From contig CAWFQA010000002.1 in NCBI GenBank assembly GCA_963817855.1, positions 806,001-870,000 on the forward strand: a stretch of 64,000 nucleotides of DNA, in the 5' to 3' direction. This DNA is from JAKAAZ01 sp963817855. GTDB lineage: Bacteria; Acidobacteriota; Terriglobia; Terriglobales; Acidobacteriaceae. How positions within the stretch are numbered: the stretch's first letter is position 1; each line of letters begins with the position of its first letter. Below the pieces are notes generated by a model. That model was not told the DNA's origin, searched no databases, and saw nothing but the letters and a program-made list of their open reading frames with translations. Of the stretch, positions 45,578 through 57,720 are shown piece after piece. The translations under genes were made by a program, and so were the position numbers.

Positions 45578-46819
45578 ATGTTGAACTTCGCTCCGCTGCC
45601 GGACTTGCTGGCCCTAACAGTCCTTGTGTTTGTCTTCTGGTCCATCCTGCGTCGACGCGCGGGTGGCAAGTTGCAAGCCTGGTTGCTGGGCTGGATTTTT
45701 ATTTTGCTGCATTTCGCGACACAGCTCTTTGGCGGGCGACCAGGAGGCCTGCAGACATTCGTATTTGCGGTTTCGGCAATCATGCTTGAACTGGCGGGAG
45801 CCTCCTTCATCTATGCGGCGGGTGGCGCCTACTACAGCCGGCGGATGCGCTGGATTGCCGCGACCGGCTTGTTGGCGACACTGCTCTACATCCTGGTCGA
45901 CTTCCTGAGTATTCCAACGACGCCGTGGTACTACGCCACTATTGCGCTGCTGCTTGGCACAGGGATGGCTGCCCTGTTTCGCGATTCCTACAGCCGCGGC
46001 GGCGAAAGGCACACATACACGCTGCTGGCACTGCTTCTGGTCATCCTGCTGGGACTCGTCGTCCACTATAGGCAGCAGGACTATGGACTCGACTGTATTT
46101 ACTTTGTGGTCTACCTGATGGCCGGCGTTGAATATTGGAGAAAATTCCCGCAGAGAACCACGGGCTCGCTAACGGCGGTGGTTGGATTGGTGGTGTGGGC
46201 GCTGGTGTTTCCTGTCAGCGCTTATCTAGTGACGTTCCGGCCGGACCTCCATATTCACGATTCGGTCTGGAACCTTCCGAAATATATTGTCGCCATCGGC
46301 ATTCTGTTAACGCTGCTGGAAGAGCAGATCGATCACACCCATCATCTGGCTTTGCACGATCCGCTGACGGGATTGCCAAATCGGCGGCTGCTGCAAGACC
46401 GCCTGACCAAGGCGATTGAGAGGGCAGAGCGCAACGGAGCGCGCGTCGCCGTGCTGCTGATCGACCTTGATCATTTCAAGCAGATCAACGACACCTATGG
46501 CCATCCGGTTGGCGATGAAGTCCTACGGATCGTTGCAACGCGTTTGCAGATGCGAATCCGCAAAGCCGACACAATTGCCCGAGCCGGTGGAGACGAGTTT
46601 ATGGTGATTGTCTCCGATCTGCTGCAGCCGCATGGCGCGCGCGTCCTGGCCTCGAAATTAGCGGCAGATTTGAACGAGCCGATTGTTTTGGGAACGGTGC
46701 GCTTACCTGTCGGGGCCAGTATCGGCATGGGGATTTATCCCGACGATGCCCAGACCGTGGAAGAGCTCTGCGCCAGAGCGGACGCCAACATGTATCAGCA
46801 AAAGCGGCTTGGCAAGTAG
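45578..46819 (+). CDS. Membrane diguanylate cyclase (GGDEF)
   Basis: The 413-residue protein has about seven membrane helices in its N-terminal half (to residue 240) and a C-terminal GGDEF domain. This opens LHDPLTGLPNRRLLQDRL and contains LLIDLDHFKQINDTYGHPVGDEVL and RAGGDEFMVIV. The intact GGDEF says it can make cyclic di-GMP. RKAD five residues before it is an inhibitory I-site (RxxD), so product feedback is expected. The membrane part probably senses an unknown signal. It is monocistronic. Confidence 0.93.
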   Translation: MLNFAPLPDLLALTVLVFVFWSILRRRAGGKLQAWLLGWIFILLHFATQLFGGRPGGLQTFVFAVSAIMLELAGASFIYAAGGAYYSRRMRWIAATGLLATLLYILVDFLSIPTTPWYYATIALLLGTGMAALFRDSYSRGGERHTYTLLALLLVILLGLVVHYRQQDYGLDCIYFVVYLMAGVEYWRKFPQRTTGSLTAVVGLVVWALVFPVSAYLVTFRPDLHIHDSVWNLPKYIVAIGILLTLLEEQIDHTHHLALHDPLTGLPNRRLLQDRLTKAIERAERNGARVAVLLIDLDHFKQINDTYGHPVGDEVLRIVATRLQMRIRKADTIARAGGDEFMVIVSDLLQPHGARVLASKLAADLNEPIVLGTVRLPVGASIGMGIYPDDAQTVEELCARADANMYQQKRLGK

Positions 46820-46903
46820 TCCTGCACCTATCGCGAATCATATCAAGTGGGGATGTCGATTGAATCGTGCGCGAGCGCAATTGGGGCGACAATGCCGTCG
46901 CAA

Positions 46904-46941
46904 CAAAAAAAGACGGCACGAACGGTTTATGTTCGTGCCGG
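46904..46941 (-). terminator. Strong intrinsic terminator on the minus strand with no gene upstream
   Basis: CGGCACGAAC (46915-46924) pairs perfectly with GTTCGTGCCG (46932-46941). On the minus strand the hairpin is followed by GTCTTTTTTTGTTG, a full U-tract, while the plus side has none. No minus-strand gene lies within 5 kb to the right apart from spurious frames, so the transcript it ends is unknown. Confidence 0.7.
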
Positions 46942-47260
46942 GAGGCCAGTGACGCAACTTATAAGGATGGAGCACCAGGTTCCGGGTGTTTTCGGCGGCG
47001 CAGCGTCATTCCTTTACAACCATAGGATGCCATAGAATCGGACTTGGTGCACGAAATATTTGTATTTTTCATATATTTTTTCTATCGCTTCTCCCAAATT
47101 CCATAGAAATGGGTGCCGCTGGGAGCCTTAAGACGGCGACAGACCCAAGCAGATATCTTCGTTTTTCGATTGATTCTAAAGATAGATAGCTGAAACTTGC
47201 GAGAATGTGGCATACTGACCTGGAAGACCAGCCGCCAACTCAAGGTTGAGAAGGGAAGAG
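46942..47260. other. Intergenic, possible unannotated minus-strand RNA
   Basis: No protein gene is convincing here. The A/T-rich stretch at 47040-47100 could hold promoters. Because a minus-strand terminator closes this region at 46941, an RNA transcribed leftward from here is possible. Confidence 0.3.
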
Positions 47261-47506
47261 ATGATGAAACTCTCACGAAAGCATGATAGACAGGACCGCG
47301 AACTGATCGCTGCGGTTCCCGCAGTGGAACGCCCTCCCAGTCGTGGCCGATGGTCAACCGCATTTCTGATGGTGGGATCCGCCCTTTTGGGAGCCACTGC
47401 GGTCGCCTTCTGGAACCGTCGAACCATCGCGAATATGCGGGTCCAGATTCTGGCGCAAGCGGCGAAGCCGCATTCCCGCGCCAACATGGATGAAGAGATT
47501 TTTTAA
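47261..47506 (+). CDS. Small single-pass membrane protein of unknown function
   Basis: The 81-residue product has a charged N-terminus, one membrane helix (STAFLMVGSALLGATAVAFW) and a short polar tail. A GGGAAGAG ribosome site lies directly before the ATG pair at 47261. A TTG five codons earlier is also in frame. No family is recognised; the size and layout fit small envelope-associated proteins. It is the last gene before the rRNA operon. Confidence 0.6.
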   Translation: MMKLSRKHDRQDRELIAAVPAVERPPSRGRWSTAFLMVGSALLGATAVAFWNRRTIANMRVQILAQAAKPHSRANMDEEIF

Positions 47507-47899
47507 ACGAAAAGTGAACGGGTGGGGGCTCAGATCGAGGCTGTCGCCGTTTTCAACAAGCATTGATCGCTTTTCAACAACGCTAGGGTTGCGCAACTGC
47601 TACGTTTAGAGTATGTTCATCACTGGGCGTAAAGAACTCCGCAAGCCCGTCGAGATATCTACAGCAGAATTCGTAGTCCAGCAGAACGGAACTGCCTGAT
47701 CCAGGCTTCTTGTTCGCACTACCATTCCCATAGATAGCCAAGAAGACTTTTGCAAGTAGCCATCATGGCTATTCCGCAGATTCGGCTTCCACAGCGGATG
47801 AGCGGCGGGCGAAACGCCCTCTGGCAAAGTCGTCGACACGATGCGGAGAACGACGGTCCAGGCAGCAGCGGAAAGTCGGCAACAAAGATTCACTTTTGT

Positions 47900-47929
47900 T
47901 TGACAGTACAAGCCAGAACTTGATAGTCT
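47900..47929 (+). promoter_or_regulatory. Candidate rRNA promoter
   Basis: TTGACA at 47900-47905 is followed, after 17-18 bases, by ATAGTC/TAGTCT at 47923-47929. The match to the -35 box is perfect and to the -10 box partial. Its position about 285 bases before the mature 16S start is normal for an rrn promoter. Confidence 0.45.
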
Positions 47930-48062
47930 GGTTTGGTCGCGCAAAAAACAGATGCCAGTGTAGAAAAGCAGTAATTCCTGGCTCGCGCAAAGTTCGAGGA
48001 CCTGCCGGAATCATCCGGCAGCTCGATCCCAAAAGAACTCGCTCAGGCGAAAATTCTTAAGG

Positions 48063-48073
48063 ATCTTTGACAA
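48063..48073 (+). promoter_or_regulatory. boxA-like antitermination element in the rrn leader
   Basis: ATCTTTGACAA resembles the boxA antitermination sequence (TGCTCTTTrAnAA) and lies about 140 bases upstream of the 16S start, as in other rrn leaders. It could also be read as a -35 box, but no fitting -10 follows. Confidence 0.45.
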
Positions 48074-48212
48074 TTGGTTGAATATGCCAGTCGTGAGATG
48101 ACGATGAAGTTGTGGTTTAGTCATTCTCACTAGTATAGGCTTCGCAGCCTTTCGAGCGCTGCGAAGTAGCATCTTGCTCTTCGACCTCCGTCGAACCAAG
48201 ATGCATCAGGTT

Positions 48213-49712
<1,500 letters not shown>

Positions 49713-50017
49713 CTAATAGAGAACGTCATGGCACTTATTCACTTCCGCGATTGCGGACTCGCTTCGGCGAGCGTGCATAAGATGTTGTCATGTACCCCTT
49801 CACAAATGTCCTGACACGAGTGAAGGGAGCTTGAACTAAGCCCTCTATTCTTCTCTGAATCAACATCGATGGTCAGAAGCAGCGTAGCTGCTTCGCATAT
49901 TCAACCAAGTCCTCGAAAAGATTGACTGAAAGCAAGTTCGAGTACCAATTTGAGTACCCGGACCCGCATTCGAGCGGCGCATTCACGGTTTCGTGCCGAA
50001 GTCGCACGTTCCTATGT
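49713..50017. other. 16S-tRNA-Ile spacer
   Basis: This 305-base transcribed spacer shows no gene. It includes sequences complementary to the 16S leader that would form the RNase III processing stem. Confidence 0.5.
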
Positions 50018-50094
<77 letters not shown>

Positions 50095-50103
50095 TTGTTT
50101 GAT

Positions 50104-50179
50104 GGGGCTGTAGCTCAGCTGGGAGAGCACCTGCTTTGCAAGCAGGGGGTCACCGGTTCGATCCCGGTCAGCTCCACCA
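50104..50179 (+). tRNA. tRNA-Ala (TGC)
   Basis: Acceptor GGGGCTG pairs with CAGCTCC (one G-T pair), with D arm AGCTCAGCTGGGAGAGC, anticodon loop TTTGCAA, T arm CCGGTTCGATCCCGG and encoded CCA. It lies nine bases after tRNA-Ile in the rRNA spacer. Confidence 0.97.
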
Positions 50180-50563
50180 TGTTTCAGCTGGGATTTCGGT
50201 ACATCTTTTCAAGTCTGTACATGCAGTGATTGCAGGAAGCTCGACACTTACCTCCCTGTCCGGTTCGGACGGCGTAAGTTGCGAGCTTTCGGCAAGTCTG
50301 CTATGCAGACCGGACCGAATGCGTCTTAGGGCGCAGCGTTCGAATAGAGCGTCGAAGATATTTGACAACAGGATAGATTGGGTAGTTGTAACTACAAGGC
50401 TGAGCGGTACTTTAGCTTCCAAGCTAGAGTGCCCGCAAAGTTGAGTGTCTTTAGATATGAGACGTGACATGCGGCGATAGGCAGTTTTATCGCACGTAGG
50501 GTCACCAGGCGAATAACAGAAACTAACCGCTCTGCAGCGAATGCTGTGTGAAGTTAGTTTTAT
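50180..50563. other. tRNA-Ala-23S spacer
   Basis: The 384-base transcribed spacer has no supported gene. Long open frames reading through it on the minus strand continue into 23S and are spurious. Confidence 0.5.
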
Positions 50564-53512
<2,949 letters not shown>

Positions 53513-53647
53513 ATAAGATTAACTTCGCACAGAATTCCCCAAAAGAATTCTTGCTGAAGAGACTCAACGGTCAGCCAAGTAGTTTGACTTACCCCAATCT
53601 ATCCTGTTGTGAAACATCATCGACTCACTCGATGATTTTCTCAGTTT

Positions 53648-53761
53648 GCCGGTGACTATACTGCGAGGGCAACACCCGTTCCCATCCCGAACACGGAAGT
53701 AAAGTCTCGCTGGGCCGATGGTACTGCATTTTTGAGTGTGGGAGATTAGGTGATCGCCGGC
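53648..53761 (+). rRNA. rrf: 5S ribosomal RNA
   Basis: The 114-base gene runs from GCCGGTGA, through GGGCAACACCCGTTCCCATCC and GAACACGGAAGTAAA, to TCGCCGGC, with the terminal helix intact apart from one G-U or mismatched pair. It closes the rRNA operon 135 bases after 23S. A second copy of everything except the first ten bases lies at 55118-55221. Confidence 0.95.
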
Positions 53762-53777
53762 ATTAATTTCAACAATG

Positions 53778-53804
53778 AGCCCCGCCTAGGCGGGGCTTTT
53801 CTCT
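53778..53804 (+). terminator. Intrinsic terminator after 5S rRNA
   Basis: AGCCCCGC (53778-53785) pairs with GCGGGGCT (53790-53797) around a CTAG loop, followed by TTTCTCTT. It lies 17 bases after the 5S gene and also faces the end of the minus-strand phosphatase gene. Confidence 0.85.
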
Positions 53805-53817
53805 TGCCCTCAACCCA

Positions 53818-55086
53818 TCAGTCTAGTCTTCCCCTGCACTTGGCGATGACCAGACTAATATCATCGTATTGTTCACGAGGACTGAACTGGCGGACCTCAT
53901 CTACAAGCGAGGCAAGCATGGATGACGTGGAAAGCCCAGAGTATCGGCTCAAAGCTTCGATAAAACGCTGCTCTCCGAATTCCTCCCCCTCATTGTTAAA
54001 CGATTCCGTCATGCCATCGGTGTAAAGTGCGAGGGTGTCCCCTGGAAAGAGATGACGTGTCCCGATCGCGCAATCCCAGTCTTTGAAGAGGCCTAGAACA
54101 GAGCTCGTGGCATCGAGTCGTTCTATGGTGGCATCCTTGCGGAGGAGAACGGCAGGAAGGTGACCACAATTCGCGTACCGCAACAGCTGGGCGGTGTCAT
54201 CGTATTCGGCAAAAAAGAGGGTGGCGTATGCGTTTTCGGGCGTGCTCTCGTGAAACAGCCGATTTACAGATCGCAGGAAGCGCTCTGGCTGACCCACCAC
54301 GAAAGGGGTGAACGGCCGGCTCCAGTACATGACGGATTGGTTGTGCATGTGCGCCTGAAGGTTGGCCATCAGGAGAGCGGCGGCGGTTCCCTTTCCTGCA
54401 ACATCGCCGAGCACTAGTCCGAGCCGCGCTCGACCGAGATCGAGAAAGTCGTAGTAATCGCCCCCGATATGGCGAGTCTGAATGCAAGTTCCCCCATATT
54501 CAAGGGTGGCAACGGAAGGCTGCGTTTGCGGGAGGAGTCTGGCTTGGGTCTGCCCGGCCATTTCCAGCTCCTGAGCTGTGCGGCGTTCGAATTCCGCCTT
54601 CTCGATATGCATGAGACGTTGCATCTCGACTTCCTGAGTCATCTCATCGGCCTGCATGAGTGTGAACGAGTTCCCGTCCAGGTCTTCGAAGCTGGCGGAC
54701 ATCGCTCCGGAGGGTTGCATCTGCGGCGGATGCTGGAAGCGGACGCCGCGGACGCACCATTCTTCGAATTTCCGAACAATGTCTTCGGTGAAGAAAGCAA
54801 CCTGAGTAGGCCGGCCGATGAACCTGCATTCTTCCGATCCCGGCGTTGGAGCAACCAGCGTGAGCACAGCGGTGCCATCGGGAGGAGCAACCGCAACCCC
54901 CCGGTCGCCGGATGGAAGATTCCCCTCGAAGGCCAGGGAGAACCCAAGCAGATCTCGGTAGAAATGTAAGCTTCGAGCCTGATCGCTAACGAAAACAGTG
55001 ACAGAATTGAGACGAAGGTAAGACTGCTCTCGACCTGGATGAAAGCTGCATCGGTGAGCCCGGTAGGCTGAAGGAGAGCTACCCAT
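53818..55086 (-). CDS. VOC-domain plus PP2C (SpoIIE/RsbU-type) phosphatase
   Basis: The 422-residue protein joins an N-terminal glyoxalase/VOC domain (about 20-150: LNSVTVFVSDQARSLHFYRDLLGF, GTAVLTLVAP, ASFEDLDGNSFTLMQ) through a helical linker to a PP2C domain. The PP2C part has RHIGGDYYDFLDL, GLVLGDVAGKGTAAALLMANL, LLRYANCGHLPAVL, GDTLALYTDGMTES and YDDISLVIAKC, with the metal-binding aspartates. PP2C phosphatases of this kind dephosphorylate STAS proteins. The VOC part should sense a small ligand. The frame is open to 55305 across a 5S copy, but ATG 55086 is the credible start. The gene lies between two 5S copies. Confidence 0.9.
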   Translation of the reverse strand: MGSSPSAYRAHRCSFHPGREQSYLRLNSVTVFVSDQARSLHFYRDLLGFSLAFEGNLPSGDRGVAVAPPDGTAVLTLVAPTPGSEECRFIGRPTQVAFFTEDIVRKFEEWCVRGVRFQHPPQMQPSGAMSASFEDLDGNSFTLMQADEMTQEVEMQRLMHIEKAEFERRTAQELEMAGQTQARLLPQTQPSVATLEYGGTCIQTRHIGGDYYDFLDLGRARLGLVLGDVAGKGTAAALLMANLQAHMHNQSVMYWSRPFTPFVVGQPERFLRSVNRLFHESTPENAYATLFFAEYDDTAQLLRYANCGHLPAVLLRKDATIERLDATSSVLGLFKDWDCAIGTRHLFPGDTLALYTDGMTESFNNEGEEFGEQRFIEALSRYSGLSTSSMLASLVDEVRQFSPREQYDDISLVIAKCRGRLD

Positions 55087-55117
55087 CCCACAGATTATAG
55101 CGCCGCCTCCGCATACA

Positions 55118-55221
55118 ATACTGCGAGGGCAACACCCGTTCCCATCCCGAACACGGAAGTAAAGTCCCGCTGGGCCGATGGTACTGCATCTTTGAGTGTG
55201 GGCGATTAGGTGATCACCGGC
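55118..55221 (+). pseudogene. Second 5S rRNA copy lacking its 5' end
   Basis: From ATACTGCGAGGGC to TCACCGGC this differs from the 5S at 53648-53761 at only about four positions, but the first ten bases (GCCGGTGACT) are missing and the preceding sequence is unrelated. Helix I cannot form. Its 3' end TCACCGGC is a perfect complement of the intact gene's 5' GCCGGTGA, better than that gene's own 3' end. Confidence 0.85.
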
Positions 55222-55235
55222 ATTAATTCCAGAAA

Positions 55236-55262
55236 AGCCACCCTTCATCGGGTGGCTTTTCT
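55236..55262 (+). terminator. Intrinsic terminator after the partial 5S copy
   Basis: AGCCACCC (55236-55243) pairs with GGGTGGCT (55250-55257), loop TTCATC, followed by TTTTCTGTTT. The A-run before it would let it act on the minus strand too. It may be the original rRNA operon terminator. Confidence 0.85.
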
Positions 55263-55395
55263 GTTTCCCCTCGTACCCTCTTCCTTTCCCTCGATTCCAC
55301 CTCACGCAGGCGTTTTATTTATCCAAACGGGTCTGACTGATTGCCACGCATCCTACTTACTCGGCACCTCGCCATCGAAAGTAGTCTGCAACATC

Positions 55396-56334
55396 ATGGG
55401 TTTCCTGAAAAACTTCATCCTCAATGGCATATTAATCGCCATCCTTGCCCACGGCATGATCGGCACTTCCCTTGTCTGGGACAAGGTTCTTCTCAAAAAG
55501 CAGGGGATGAAAAACTTGCTCTCCTACGTCTTTTGGCTGGGTGCCATCAGCGTCTTCGGACTCGTCGTCGCTTTCTTCGGCTTCAAATTGCCGCCGCTGC
55601 GCTATGTCGGAATGGGATTCGCCGCCGGCGTGCTCGATCTGGTCGCCTCGTACTTTTACTATGCGGCTCTCAAAGCCGGCGAGGCCTCGGAAGAGCTGGC
55701 CGCCATGGGCGGATTTGGTCCCGTCGCCACCGCGCTGATCGCTATTCCGCTATTGAAAAGCCCGATTGGCGGAGATTTGATTGGCTTCATCGTGATGACT
55801 CTCGGCGGGTTCATCATGTTCTTTGCCTCGAAGGTGCCCCTCAAGAAAATGCTGCCGAAGATTCTGCTGGCCTCGGTCGCGTTCGGCATGACCAACGTCC
55901 TGCAAAAGATCGTTTTCGACCACACCAACTTTGCCACGGGATTCGTTTTCTACACATTCGGAACCTTTATCGGGGCGATGGCGTTGCTCGTTCCGCCCTC
56001 CTGGCGGGAGCAGATCTTCCAGCACTCTGAGGAGGCGCCTCCCAGAAGCAAGATTGGCTACATGATCAATCGCTTTCTGGCCGGCCTGGGCTCCTTCCTG
56101 GTCGTGTTTGCGATCAGTCGCACCTCTCCCGCCATGGTGGAGGCGATTTCCGGGGTGCGCTACGTCGTCATTTTCCTTGGCGCATATGCCATCACGAAGT
56201 GGAGGCCGAGCTGGTTCAAGGAGGATTTTCACGGCTGGGTGCTTGTCGCCAAGATCGCCGCGACCGGGCTCGTCATTGCCGGGCTCGTGCTGGTCGGGTT
56301 ACACGGCGGTCATGCGGGTTCATCCGCCCCTTAA
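55396..56334 (+). CDS. EamA/DMT-family membrane transporter-like protein
   Basis: The 312-residue protein has about ten hydrophobic helices in two halves, as in EamA (drug/metabolite transporter) permeases: KLPPLRYVGMGFAAGVLDLVAS and MGGFGPVATALIAIPLL in the first half, AISGVRYVVIFLGAYAITKW in the second. It presumably exports a small molecule that cannot be named. ATG 55396 begins at the first helix; the frame is open to 55210 through the 5S relic terminator, which is not credible coding. Two small EMR-like genes face it from the other strand. Confidence 0.8.
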   Translation: MGFLKNFILNGILIAILAHGMIGTSLVWDKVLLKKQGMKNLLSYVFWLGAISVFGLVVAFFGFKLPPLRYVGMGFAAGVLDLVASYFYYAALKAGEASEELAAMGGFGPVATALIAIPLLKSPIGGDLIGFIVMTLGGFIMFFASKVPLKKMLPKILLASVAFGMTNVLQKIVFDHTNFATGFVFYTFGTFIGAMALLVPPSWREQIFQHSEEAPPRSKIGYMINRFLAGLGSFLVVFAISRTSPAMVEAISGVRYVVIFLGAYAITKWRPSWFKEDFHGWVLVAKIAATGLVIAGLVLVGLHGGHAGSSAP

Positions 56335-56341
56335 TTTTGCC

Positions 56342-56704
56342 TCAGATTGAAATCAAGACTACGCCGACGGTGATGAGAAGAATGCCGGCCCATCTGCGCC
56401 AATCGATGCGTTCCTGCAAGTACCACCGCGCCAAAACTGTTTTGAAGATATAGCTTAGCGCCGTCGCCGGCACGGCAAAGCTCAACTCCGCAGTAGATAG
56501 CAGCGCGACGAATGAGAGAAAAGAGATGGCGTTGCACACGATTCCAGAGACGACAAGCTTGTGCGTGACAATATAGCGAATCACGCCAGCCATCCCTCTG
56601 GGCCCAAAGTCCTCGATTTCGCCGTGCAGGGCCATGCCTTTTGCACTGAGCAAGTCACCCGCCGTACTGGATATTACGGTGACAAAAACCCACATCCACA
56701 TCAT
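56342..56704 (-). CDS. Small EamA/SMR-type membrane protein, second of a pair
   Basis: The 120-residue protein has four membrane helices. Typical end helices SFAVPATALSYIFKTVLARWYLQERIDWRRWAGILLITVGVVLI (key blocks: VPATALSYIFKTVLA and RWAGILLITVGV) match the C-terminal part of EamA/SMR exporters. It overlaps the upstream small transporter gene by four bases (ATGA), so the two are coupled and probably form a heterodimer like ArnE/ArnF or paired SMR proteins. The substrate is unknown. Confidence 0.78.
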   Translation of the reverse strand: MMWMWVFVTVISSTAGDLLSAKGMALHGEIEDFGPRGMAGVIRYIVTHKLVVSGIVCNAISFLSFVALLSTAELSFAVPATALSYIFKTVLARWYLQERIDWRRWAGILLITVGVVLISI

Positions 56705-57132
56705 GAGGCGACCTCTTCCGGCTCCGGTTTGGTTCGCTCAGGAGTTTTAGAAACGAACAACACTCCAAAAGAAATCAGTACAATTCCGATCCATCGGCTG
56801 ACGGAAATCTGCTCATAAAGAAAAAATTTGCTCAGAATCGCGGTGAGAACGTAGGCGCTGGCCGTCACCGGGAGGACATAGGTTAGATCGGCCCAGGTAA
56901 ACATGGAGAGCTGCGAAACCATCCAGATAATCAGCAATGCGATGCCGCTCCAGATCCAGTAGTTTTCCAGCAATGACAGGAAGTAACCTGGAGGGCTGAC
57001 CACGTGAAAGGAGGGCATCTGCGCCATTCCAAGACCTAAAAACAGGTTCCCTACCGTGTTGCTCAAGACGATCAGCACAATAAATATGCGGTCCCTCCAC
57101 CTCGAAACCGTACTGGACAGTGACATTTCCAC
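56701..57132 (-). CDS. Small EamA/SMR-type membrane protein, first of a pair
   Basis: The 143-residue product has four helices with the same plan as its partner: IFIVLIVLSNTVGNLFLGLG, WIWSGIALLIIWMVSQLSMF, YVLPVTASAYVLTAILSKFFL and RWIGIVLISFGVLFV. Its stop overlaps the next start. A short charged tail (PERTKPEPEEVAS) is cytoplasmic or periplasmic. Paired small transporters with coupled translation often work as asymmetric dimers. MEMSLSS has two possible starts two codons apart. Confidence 0.78.
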   Translation of the reverse strand: MEMSLSSTVSRWRDRIFIVLIVLSNTVGNLFLGLGMAQMPSFHVVSPPGYFLSLLENYWIWSGIALLIIWMVSQLSMFTWADLTYVLPVTASAYVLTAILSKFFLYEQISVSRWIGIVLISFGVLFVSKTPERTKPEPEEVAS

Positions 57133-57315
57133 CCGGAGGAGCCGATTTGCTCTGCTTGAATTAGACGCAAATTATGCTTCGTGCGAATACACAACCCGCA
57201 TCTCCATTTCCGCGAAAGCGAATTGAATCGCACGACCGTTTGGAGGTCGGTCGCGTTGGTGAAATATTGGATTAGGAGAGATAACAGCACGAATCTCTGC
57301 TAATCTACTCCGCGT

Positions 57316-57657
57316 ATGCTTCATCTACTGCTTATCTGGTTGCTCAGTTCCATTGCGCTGCTCATCTGCGCTTACATCGTGCCGGGGTTTGAGCTGGCAG
57401 GCTTCGGCAGCGCGCTGATCGCGTCTCTCGTCGTCGGTTTTCTCAACGCGACCGTGGGATTTTTTCTAAAGCTGCTGACCTTCCCGCTCAGCATCCTTAC
57501 CCTGGGGCTTTTCTTTCTGGTGATCAACGCCATCATTCTGCTGCTGGCCAGCGCTTTTGTTCCTGGATTTCACATTCGCGGCTTCGGCGCCGCGTTCTTG
57601 GGAGCCATTGTGCTGATGCTGGTTCGCCTCGCGTTCCGCGTCATCATGCACGCGTGA
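57316..57657 (+). CDS. Phage holin family 4-type small membrane protein
   Basis: The 113-residue protein has four hydrophobic helices with the recurrent GF-rich signature of the PF04020 (mycobacterial phage holin superfamily IV) family: LLICAYIVPGFELAGFGSALIASLVVGFLNATVG (key blocks IVPGFELAGFGSA and GFLNATVG) and NAIILLLASAFVPGFHIRGFGAAFLG. Most chromosomal members are not phage genes, and their role is unknown. It is divergent from the small transporter pair and ends 21 bases before a terminator. Confidence 0.85.
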   Translation: MLHLLLIWLLSSIALLICAYIVPGFELAGFGSALIASLVVGFLNATVGFFLKLLTFPLSILTLGLFFLVINAIILLLASAFVPGFHIRGFGAAFLGAIVLMLVRLAFRVIMHA

Positions 57658-57678
57658 CAGTGTTGCATCGAAAAAGAA

Positions 57679-57707
57679 AGGCTCCCACGCGGGAGCCTTC
57701 TGTTATT
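57679..57707 (+). terminator. Intrinsic terminator after the holin-family gene
   Basis: AGGCTCCC (57679-57686) pairs with GGGAGCCT (57691-57698), loop ACGC, followed by TCTGTTATT. A-rich sequence on the other side allows use from the minus strand. Confidence 0.8.
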
Positions 57708-57720
57708 AAGAATTCACGCG

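Larger units (their letters stand above)
47507..48212. other. rRNA operon upstream region
   Basis: These 706 bases before the 16S gene hold no supported protein gene. They contain a candidate promoter near 47900 and a boxA-like leader element near 48063, described separately. Confidence 0.6.

Noticed and set aside
48063..48090. Second rRNA promoter using TTGACA at 48067
   Set aside because: No acceptable -10 box follows at 16-18 bases, and the surrounding bases fit a boxA element better.
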